Positions 60,801 through 64,000 of a stretch of DNA of 64,000 nt are shown here, in pieces. The position numbers and the translations under genes were made by a program. This DNA comes from Undaria pinnatifida (taxonomy: Eukaryota; Sar; Phaeophyceae; Laminariales; Alariaceae), in contig JABAKD010000010.1 of the NCBI GenBank assembly GCA_012845835.1, positions 16,937,204 to 17,001,203 of the forward strand, read 5' to 3'. The stretch's first letter is position 1. Each line of letters begins with the position of its first letter. The notes under the pieces were generated by a model. The model saw nothing but the letters and a program-made list of their open reading frames with translations, did no database searches and was not told the origin of the DNA.

Positions 60801-61073
60801 GCCCCATCCCACCCCACCCCATCCCCCCCTTCCACCCCCCCCCCCCCCCCCCCCCCCCACTCCACCCCGCTCCATGCCACCCCACCCCACCCCACCCCAC
60901 CCCACCCCACCCCCATCGCGCCCTACTCTGTACAAACGGCTTGCCTTGATCGACGTATCCAATTTAACGCAGTCCATCTCCATCCTCTTGATAGCCACGA
61001 AGTCTCCCGTGGCAGTGTTGAGGGCGTTGAACACCATTCCAAACCCCCCTCGCCCGATTTCCTGTCCTATTTG
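34517..61073 (-). CDS. MAP3KE1: MAP3K-epsilon / Cdc7-SepH-type protein kinase with armadillo-like C-terminus (5' end missing)
   Basis: A STE-group Ser/Thr kinase of the family that includes plant MAP3K-epsilon, fission yeast Cdc7 and Aspergillus SepH, which act in cytokinesis and cell polarity. About 25 exons over 26.5 kb encode roughly 1,490 residues, against about 1,370 in plants. The layout is kinase domain (61073-54994), low-complexity acidic linker (54397-46620), then armadillo-like helical repeats to the stop TAG (34519-34517). Homology runs block by block in the same order as the plant protein, so this is one gene, not several. The three parts are described separately. Only the few residues before the glycine loop are missing; no convincing exon for them was found up to 64000. 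Three junctions (53879/53536, 50195/47940 and 43645/43320) are uncertain in phase. Function in this organism is inferred from the family. Confidence 0.9.
34600..34705. repeat. CCACCA run encoding poly-Gly
   Basis: Trinucleotide CCA/CCC repeats in the last kinase exon; in the coding sense they give a Gly-rich tail with some Ser, Val and Cys. Confidence 0.9.
35122..35212. mobile_element. AACCCCTTTA-ended mini-element, copy 3
   Basis: CAGTCCCTAGAGCCCAAAAA at one end, CAAAAACGGGTTCCCAATGT and TAAAGGGAT at the other. It lies in the last kinase intron. Confidence 0.6.
35385..35570. repeat. ACCAA pentanucleotide array
   Basis: About 35 units of ACCAA/CCAAA on the + strand, inside the intron 35882-34991 of the kinase gene. 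Confidence 0.95.
38288..38322 (-). repeat. Copy of the 3' edge of kinase exon 39376-39497
   Basis: GGCTCAAGCGTGGAAGGC followed by ATGCTTGACCATG, against CCTCAAGCGTGGAAGGCTCC then ATGCTGACATTC at the real exon end (39374-39404). The minisatellite lies between the two. Confidence 0.65.
38290..39360. repeat. 1-kb minisatellite of GGTACCGCACTAAA words
   Basis: Recurring units: GGGTACCGCACTAAA, GCGGGACAACGACTGTACCA, AACATTATCCACAAG and CTGGGACCCCGCAC, in variable order. It fills almost the whole intron between kinase exons 39497-39376 and 37983-37769. It is bordered on the left by a copy of the upstream exon's 3' end (38288-38322). Confidence 0.9.
39515..39660. repeat. GGTT tetranucleotide array
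   Basis: TTGGTTGGTTGG with occasional CTGG and TTTGG variants; immediately upstream (gene sense) of kinase exon 39497-39376, so it forms the intron's 3' pyrimidine/purine-poor tract on the sense strand. Confidence 0.95.
39757..40410 (-). repeat. Three decayed copies of the 3' end of kinase exon 40740-41034
   Basis: 39763-39822 (CCTTGCAAGCACTGCCCCTC, CGCACAACGCTGTCGCTTTT), 39957-40028 (TTCACAACGCTGTCGCTCTT) and 40352-40408 (CTGCTCCTCGGCAAGCTCTT) match the real exon end at 40740-40805 (CTTGCAAGCACTGCTCCTCG, TTCACAACGCTGTCGCTCTT). The copied unit is about 350 bases and includes intron DNA (CTAATCAACCGTCC / CTGATCAAACGTCC / CTCATCAACCGCCC). Confidence 0.8.
41040..41266. repeat. GGGTT pentanucleotide array abutting a splice acceptor
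   Basis: About 45 units of TTGGG on the + strand with a few GGATT variants. The kinase exon 41034-40740 begins only a few bases away, so the last part of the intron on the sense strand is pure CCCAA repeat. Confidence 0.95.
41750..42130. repeat. About 105-bp tandem repeat, four units
   Basis: Units contain GGACACTGGATGTGCT, GTGTCGATGGGTAGA, GTTTAACGCGAAGCGAA and AACAAAAGCCTCTAGGATG. It lies in the intron 42153-41035 of the kinase gene and stops about 25 bases from exon 42216-42154. Confidence 0.85.
43835..44320 (-). repeat. Array of decayed copies of kinase exon 43645-43743
   Basis: The real exon's 5' edge (CTCGACAATCTATAAGGCG) recurs at 43847-43868, 44062-44085 and 44297-44316. Its body (GTCAAGACGTTCGG, CCAGTCCCACCATGGCCAGG) recurs at 43935-43966 and 44158-44206. 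Poly-G stretches separate the units. The last copy is split by a mini-element at 44208-44291. Confidence 0.8.
44208..44291. mobile_element. AACCCCTTTA-ended mini-element, copy 4, inserted in an exon copy
   Basis: GTAACCTTTTTCCTACTGGG at one end and AAACGGGTTAAT at the other; reversed and diverged, but with both ends in place. It interrupts the exon copy between GCAAGGGCT and CTCCTCGACAATC. Confidence 0.65.
44338..44527. repeat. 190-bp direct repeat (second copy at 46098-46284)
   Basis: The copies share CCGTAGTCGTATGA, CATAGACCCTCGCATC, TTTTCACCAACCAGGCAGAC and AAGCGCGAAGCGCCG, close to 88% identical by eye, 1.76 kb apart. They lie on either side of kinase exon 45888-45792, in two neighbouring introns. 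Confidence 0.85.
44909..44998. mobile_element. AACCCCTTTA-ended mini-element, copy 5 (best preserved)
   Basis: Starts TTAACCCCTTTAGAGCCCCC and ends GTCGTAAAGGGGTTAA, so the termini are inverted repeats of about 12 bases. The interior has ACTAGATCCAAGTAATTTTG and CCAAAACGGGTTTCCAG. Nine copies of about 90 bp occur in this window. Confidence 0.8.
45290..45455. mobile_element. Foldback family B, copy 4
   Basis: TTCAAAGGATAATACAT, GGCCGGTGTATCACGCAGCT, TGCAAAGATGAATATCGACC and ATCGAACTCACAGCTGACG; the mirror image of the copy at 48475-48645 over its whole length. Confidence 0.75.
45692..45738 (-). repeat. Copy of the 3' end of kinase exon 45792-45888 including its GC donor
   Basis: The + strand CCTTGCCTTGTTGATAGAGG then GCCAAAACGTGAGCGGTGA matches CTCGCCTTGTTGATGACC then GCCAAAACGTGAGCCGTAG of the real exon end. 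On the sense strand the copy keeps ATCAACAAG|GCAAGG, a better GC-type donor than the real AAG|GCGAGT. Confidence 0.75.
46620..54397 (-). CDS. MAP3K-epsilon exons 8-15: acidic low-complexity linker
   Basis: Exons in gene order: 54397 (or 54388)-54261, 53928-53879, 53536-53293, 52481-52289, 51619-51303, 50342-50195, 47940-47797, 47149-46620. The reading includes [69 protein letters not shown], then acidic stretches [58 protein letters not shown], and a run of about 16 Glu before [20 protein letters not shown]. The last block starts the helical region of the family. The linker is expected to be disordered. Acidic D/E-rich linkers with Phe are common in this family, but their sequence is not conserved. 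Exons 9-10 and 13-14 do not join in phase with the sites I chose, so one site in each pair is wrong or a micro-exon is missing. Confidence 0.75.
48475..48645. mobile_element. Foldback family B, copy 5
   Basis: GAGGTCGATAAATTTAGGGT, CTCATCTTTGCAAGCTGCGT, GATACACCGGCCGCTCGG and GTTATCCTTTGAATACATAC; inverse of the copy at 45290-45455. Confidence 0.75.
48670..49210. repeat. Two adjacent tandem arrays
   Basis: 48670-48900 is about four units of 65-70 bp around TTGGCGGATCC / ACTTGGGCCGACCCGACC. 48935-49210 is a degenerate 10-bp array of TACCGTACAA / TACCGCACAA. Both lie in the long intron 50194-47941 of the kinase gene. Confidence 0.85.
49710..49905. repeat. Two tandem hairpin units
   Basis: Each has GAGCTAGTCAAGGTA or TAGCTAGTCAAGGTA, then TACTTGACGAGCTCAGTGCA about 50 bases on, which can pair (CACTGAGCTAGTCAAG with CTTGACGAGCTCAGTG). 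The units are about 115 bases apart. Confidence 0.75.
50440..51135. mobile_element. Dispersed element family C, copy 4, split by a nested insertion
   Basis: The left part (CTGGTCGGTTGACC to TTACGAGTACATT, ends near 50561) and the right part (GGACTACACGAGCGCATACC to CCGTGGGATGAC, starts near 50981) are contiguous in the related copy at 56285-56545. The roughly 420 bases between them contain two tandem foldback-family B units (50565-50640 and 50738-50825). Confidence 0.8.
50565..50825. mobile_element. Foldback family B, copies 6 and 7 in tandem
   Basis: Both units read TATTTCAAGGAYGTCAGCCG, TGAGTTYGACGAATTTC, GGTCAATACTCAT and GCAAGCTGCG, about 170 bases apart. Confidence 0.75.
51750..51880 (-). 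repeat. Duplicated intron segment resembling a small exon
   Basis: 51755-51800 and 51842-51872 each encode an LT-S-DE run on the minus strand ([16 protein letters not shown]), followed upstream by a CCTATCCCACCC-type tract. No donor site follows the first copy, so coding use is doubtful. Confidence 0.45.
51975..52060. mobile_element. Foldback family B, copy 8
   Basis: CGTCACACAGCTTGCCAATT, CGAACTCCCAACTGACGAAT and TTCTCAAATATTT; inverse orientation to the copy at 50738. Confidence 0.65.
52070..52125 (-). repeat. Copy of the 3' end of kinase exon 52289-52481
   Basis: TCTGCTGCCTTTGAAGCCCT and CAAGCATTGCTTAGCCTC match TCTGCTGCCTTGAGGGCTCT and CAAGCTCTGCTTAGCCTC at 52290-52330. The donor in the copy is damaged (GTTAGG). 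Confidence 0.8.
52944..53212. mobile_element. 269-bp TIR element with CAGTGGGTACC ends
   Basis: The left end CAGTGGGTACCCCCGATTTA, then AGAGCGCCC, is mirrored by GGGCGCTCTTAAATCGAGGT, then ACCCACTG, at 53186-53212, giving near-perfect inverted repeats of about 27 bases. A TA follows the right end. CAGT-type ends and TA targets are usual for Tc1/mariner and pogo-like MITEs. It holds a nested mini-element (53076-53164). Confidence 0.85.
53076..53164. mobile_element. AACCCCTTTA-ended mini-element, copy 6, nested
   Basis: CAACCCCTTTAGGGCCCAAA to GGGAATCCAGTTGTGAAGGC then GTTGAG; inserted inside the CAGTGGGTACC-ended element. Confidence 0.8.
54590..54945. repeat. About 33-bp tandem repeat, roughly 11 units
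   Basis: Units of CTCTGATTGGCTGATAGGAG followed by CCTCA with substitutions, in the intron between kinase exons 55062-54994 and 54397-54261. The ATTGG words look like CCAAT boxes, but the context is an intron. Confidence 0.9.
54994..61073 (-). CDS. MAP3K-epsilon exons 1-7: complete kinase domain
   Basis: Exons in gene order: 61073-60945, 59607-59513, 59019-58938, 58432-58277, 57379-57245, 56734-56627, 55062-54994. They join in phase into one domain of about 258 residues. Visible elements: glycine loop [13 protein letters not shown] lysine; alpha-[10 protein letters not shown] with its Glu; [23 protein letters not shown] catalytic loop; [16 protein letters not shown] activation end; [32 protein letters not shown]; and LLRHPWLKN. 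All catalytic residues are present, so an active kinase is expected. The sequence is closest to the plant MAP3K-epsilon and Cdc7/SepH group (for example KGANIL followed by [15 protein letters not shown]). Intron 60944-59608 has a GC donor (ATCAAG|GCAAGC) with exact phase-0 continuation into GEIDLL. Confidence 0.93.
55103..55430. mobile_element. Pair of 152-bp TIR elements
   Basis: 55103-55254 and 55279-55430 are about 90% identical. Each begins TCAGGAGACGG or TCAGGAGATGG and ends CCCGTCTCCTGA, so the ends are inverted repeats of about 11 bases. They are 24 bases apart in the same orientation. No transposase. Target duplications are not obvious, and a tandem duplication of one insertion is possible. 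Confidence 0.8.
55535..55665. repeat. ATAAGGCGGT-rich dispersed element (family F, copy 2)
   Basis: CAGCAAGGCGTTGGCGTGCC, GCAGCCTTATTGGGTGAAAC and GTTCCAGGGTATGAACG; related to 62500-62700. Confidence 0.6.
55768..56079. mobile_element. AACCCCTTTA-ended mini-elements, copies 7 and 8, inverted pair
   Basis: 55768-55858 (TTAACCCCTTTTAAGAGG to GCTGTAAAGGCGTTAA) and 55990-56079 (TTAACGCCTTTACAACTGG to GGGCTCTAAAAGGGGTTAA) lie in opposite orientation around about 130 bases. Confidence 0.8.
56285..56545. mobile_element. Dispersed element family C, copy 5 (uninterrupted)
   Basis: TAGGGGTTGCCCTTGTGGGG, CTGGCCGGTTAAAAGCTC, GTGCCGGTTAGTCTCG, ACACTCGCGCGCATACAAGT and ATTCAGCTCCTCCTGTTAGG. It lacks the insertion seen in the copy at 50440-51135. 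Confidence 0.8.
57600..58070. repeat. CCACCA/CCATCA-rich low-complexity tract
   Basis: Triplet-biased CAC/CCA DNA in the intron between kinase exons 58432-58277 and 57379-57245. The triplet bias keeps long frames open on both strands, but none resembles a known protein. Confidence 0.9.
60180..60920. repeat. C-rich low-complexity tract
   Basis: Runs of CCCCACC and CCCCCC in the first traced kinase intron (60944-59608). Long apparent ORFs here are compositional. Confidence 0.9.
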
Positions 61074-61169
61074 CTGCTCTCCGTTGTGGCAATGGGTCGC
61101 AACAAAACATACCAGGTCAGGAGGAGGGAAATGATATGATTGATTGTTTTGGTCGTGGACGTTATGGCT

Positions 61170-61680
61170 ATCGGCAGTTATTTTGGCTTTGCGAGCGAGC
61201 CTCCGGTGGCAGTGTTGAGTACACTGGACGTCGTTCCGAATTCCTAATGCTGTGAGTTGGCAGAGGATTTCAGGATTAAAAACTATCATAAAAACTATCA
61301 GGTAAATCGGCCACGAGTAGCCAACTAAGTGACTTTAGTCGGCAAGTCGTCTGGCGAAGCCAGCTGATTGCCAGGCGACTCTCCAACTGAAGTCAGGCGA
61401 GCGAAGCGAGCCAAATCAGCCCCCCTGCCCCCTGGCCGAGGGAGGACCGGCAAAAAATGAAAAACAAACGCACTCCGAATTAAACAAACCTTTCTCCGAG
61501 TAGGGAAACCCAATACTCAATAAGTCGGGCAGTCGGCACCTCCGGGAAACGACGAACTATCAATCCGACTAAGAACTAGTTGGTGACTTAAGTCGTGCCG
61601 ACTCGCAGCTCTACGAAGCTCCGTCCCTTATCCACTGCCCAATTTGCTGCTCTGCGTGGTGACAGGGCTCTGGCGACAAA
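61170..61680 (-). repeat. Split, decayed copy of the first kinase exon
   Basis: 61190-61245 (CTCCGGTGGCAGTGTTGAGT, CGTCGTTCCGAATTCC) resembles 60990-61045 of the exon (TCTCCCGTGGCAGTGTTGAG, CACCATTCCAAACC). 61630-61680 (CCAATTTGCTGCTCTGCGTG, GTGACAGGGCTCTGGCGACA) resembles 61065-61110 (CCTATTTGCTGCTCTCCGTT, GTGGCAATGGGTCGCAACA). About 370 bases separate the halves. They include a possible inserted element at 61318-61582 whose ends pair imperfectly (CCAACTAAGTGACTTTAGTC / GACTAAGAACTAGTTGG). Confidence 0.6.
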
Positions 61681-62499
61681 GGTCGCCATACGGACACAAT
61701 TCACAGCAAAAACACCAAACGTGTCATTTAGCCACCACGCCTGGGCCGTAACCCGACTGACATATAGGCGGCAGCAACGAAAGCAAGCTACGCAACGTGC
61801 GCAATCACGGCGTTCTGCGAGACACTAAATTTGTCGGGTAGTTAAATACCAAACCAACGAACATCATCATGCAAAGGCCGACCCAATCCATGCAAAACTA
61901 GGTACGTAAGGCTTCGTGGTATGGCCAGAAAGGGCCAAAATAGCACTTCTAACCGTTTTTTCGGGAGGGTTAAGGATGGCGTTTAATCGACACACGACGC
62001 GTATGAAAATACGTGGAAGTGTGGTGAGCTTAAGCTTTTTTTTCCCCTATCCGCCGGAGGATTCAAAAAAAGAAGAAAGAAAAAAAAAAAGGATGGCCTT
62101 GAGTTATAAGACATTCGCTGGCTTCACACGTTTTTATAACCCTACCAATTTTTTACACCATTTGTCTCGCCAACACCTTACTAAGCCACGCGGCTACGCG
62201 GGATGAGAGGGGCATCAACGCAGCACCAACACCGTCAAACAAGGGGCGTGGCATTCGTGGGTCATATTTCGCGGGACATATCGTATGGGACTGAACTACA
62301 CAACTTACGTATACCAACGTGCAGATGTACTGCAATAGAGCGACGAGCGCTCAGCACTACGAGTAGGGTTGTGCTGTGCGCGTATCGAGTACGACTTCTT
62401 GCTTTTTTCAGTTGGGGCACTGAATGGGTCGTCTCGTAGCCCAGGACCCCGCGTTTACTTCTACGAACACCTGGTACTTCAAAAGGTACAGCTACACCA

Positions 62500-62700
62500 T
62501 CGCCGCAGTAGGAGTCGCCCAGTAAGGCGGTGGTGTGCCAGAGCAATAAGACCGCCTTATAGAGGGAAGCCGCCTTATTCGTTCCAGGCTATGCGTACAT
62601 TCCCCAGTCGCGCCAGGCGATTGCGACCGCATTATGTAGGGATATCGCCTTACTCAGACCGCCTTATCGGGGGACCCCTACAGCAATAAGATACCGGCAT
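62500..62700. repeat. ATAAGGCGGT-rich dispersed element (family F, copy 3)
   Basis: AGTCGCCCAGTAAGGCGGTG, AATAAGACCGCCTTATAGAG, AGCCGCCTTATTCGTTCCAG and CAGACCGCCTTATCGGGGGA: at least four inverted or direct copies of ATAAGGCGGT within 200 bases. Confidence 0.65.
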
Positions 62701-62901
62701 AAATCAGGCACTTTTGTGGAATAGACAGCGTCAGCTAGCCTCATTTCATGAAAGGGATGGATAAAACAACGCCACAACAGCACCTTGCACGTGGTACAAT
62801 ATGAACGCCGGCAATACATCGTACAGTAGTAACGGCCGATGCTGAAACCGTCACTGTTTTCGTCATTTTCCCCCTCTGTACTCCAATCAAGCCCCAAACG
62901 G

Positions 62902-62990
62902 GGTAACGCCTGTACAACGGGAAACCTGTTTTGATTGAAAATTACTTGGAATTACTATAGGGACGGATTTTGGGGCTCTAAAGGGGTTAC
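62902..62990. mobile_element. AACCCCTTTA-ended mini-element, copy 9
   Basis: GGTAACGCCTGTACAACGGG to GGGGCTCTAAAGGGGTTAC, in the reverse orientation of the copy at 44909. Confidence 0.75.
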
Positions 62991-64000
62991 TGCGGCCTTA
63001 ACCAATGTCTATATATCCCGTACATAATATGTGGAATATATAAAAACAATACTCCATTTCAACTGTTCTGCTGCTGTGTTGCGTACACGCAAATGACCGT
63101 GGGCTACCCGGTAATGTATTTCCGCGGGAGGTGAAAGTAAAATAAATAAATAATTCCATACATGCTCCCAAATTGCACAATGTTTTCCATTGTAATCCTC
63201 GGGTACGTTACACACCTTGTGTACTCGTCGTCTTCTAAAAAGTAAAGGCGGTAGATTATCCTATAGCAGCAGAGCGGCAGTTGCTGGTGATTATTTTCTG
63301 CGGCTGTAGACAGCAACTGCAGCTCTCCGTGCTGAAATATATCATAGACATAGATAGTCATACTGCTATGCTGCACCGTTCGACATTTCAACTGCCGTTG
63401 GTCTACTTGACGTTTTCATATCAACTTGGAATAGTGTTTTCACCGGCTTTTACCGTCTGATACTTGTGCTTTCAAGACTCTGCTGCAATATACTTCGGGC
63501 AGGGCACTGACTCTGTATGTACTGGCAGTAGTAATCTACTGGCAGTAAGAATCTACTGATTGAACCTGCCAGTATTTTCGCCAGAAGTTTTTATTTGACG
63601 TACGTCCAATAAACACGCCACAATATAGTACGGAAACCCACCCAATGCTGGCGAATGAGTTACCGTATACGAAAGAAGATAACACACCCCGGTGATAACA
63701 TTGTGAAGTTGTAAAAAATTATCACCGGGTGCGGTATTCTGTTGGGGGGGTGTTATATTATGCAACCCGGGTGATAACGTGTAGGTAGCAGGGCCCATGA
63801 AGGGGGTGTGATAAACCAAGGGGTGTGATAACACTGCCGCACACTTGCAGGGGGTGTTGTATTCTGTGGGGGCTGTGCTATCTTATATGGGTGTGTTATC
63901 TTCTGTCGTATGCGGTACAGTCCTTCTCCAACTTCTCCCCCCCCCCCCCCTTACTACCCTCTCTCCCTCCCTCTCTGGGTCTTCTCGTCAATTTTATATA

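Larger units (their letters stand above)
61681..64000. other. Upstream region of the kinase gene, no exon recognised
   Basis: Expected to hold the first coding exon, 5' UTR and promoter of the kinase gene, but I could not identify any. 61960-62100 is A/G-rich. 62500-62700 is an ATAAGGCGGT element with internal inverted copies. 62902-62990 is a mini-element. 63640-63900 has repeated GGTGTGATAACA words. Confidence 0.5.

Noticed and set aside
60068..61139. Overlapping + strand Pro-rich ORFs of 273-293 codons
   Set aside because: C-rich low-complexity intron DNA; the kinase exon lies on the other strand at its right end.

Overview
The window is nuclear DNA of a photosynthetic eukaryote. The genes are broken into many short exons by long, repeat-filled introns, and one of them encodes a plastid-type (bacterial sigma-70) sigma factor. 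Gene structure, base composition near 50% GC and repeat load fit a brown alga or a related stramenopile best. That assignment is an inference, because no marker gene here names the species.

Three host genes were recognised and their exons reconstructed by joining splice sites and checking frame and family homology. (1) + strand, 7017-8878: a sigma-70 family factor (regions 1.2-4), two exons, N-terminus not found. (2) - strand, 27022-12880: cytosolic phenylalanyl-tRNA synthetase alpha subunit, eleven exons traced to the stop codon, only the first short exon missing. (3) - strand, 61073-34517: a MAP3K-epsilon/Cdc7/SepH-type protein kinase of about 1,490 residues in about 25 exons, with an N-terminal STE-type kinase domain, an acidic linker and C-terminal armadillo-like repeats. 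The extreme N-terminus is missing.

The left end (1-2519, - strand) holds an LTR-type retrotransposon: a gag ORF with a zinc knuckle, then a pol frame with a retropepsin-like protease that runs off the window edge. The gag start lies in one arm of a large inverted repeat.

The rest is intron or intergenic DNA dominated by repeats. There is a tRNA-derived SINE family (5 copies), a roughly 90-bp inverted-repeat mini-element with AACCCCTTTA ends (9 copies), a foldback family that includes a perfect-looking palindrome (8 copies), a roughly 280-bp dispersed element (5 copies), an 830-bp long-TIR element, a pair of 152-bp TIR elements, a 269-bp CAGTGGGTACC-ended element, and many minisatellites. Several elements are nested.

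The most unusual signal is that exon pieces recur as decayed copies inside neighbouring introns in all three genes (at least nine cases). These occur alongside four inferred GC-AG introns and a synthetase gene whose ten traced introns are all phase 0. I see no new defence or biosynthetic system. The candidates worth pursuing are this exon-fragment duplication pattern and the mini-element families.
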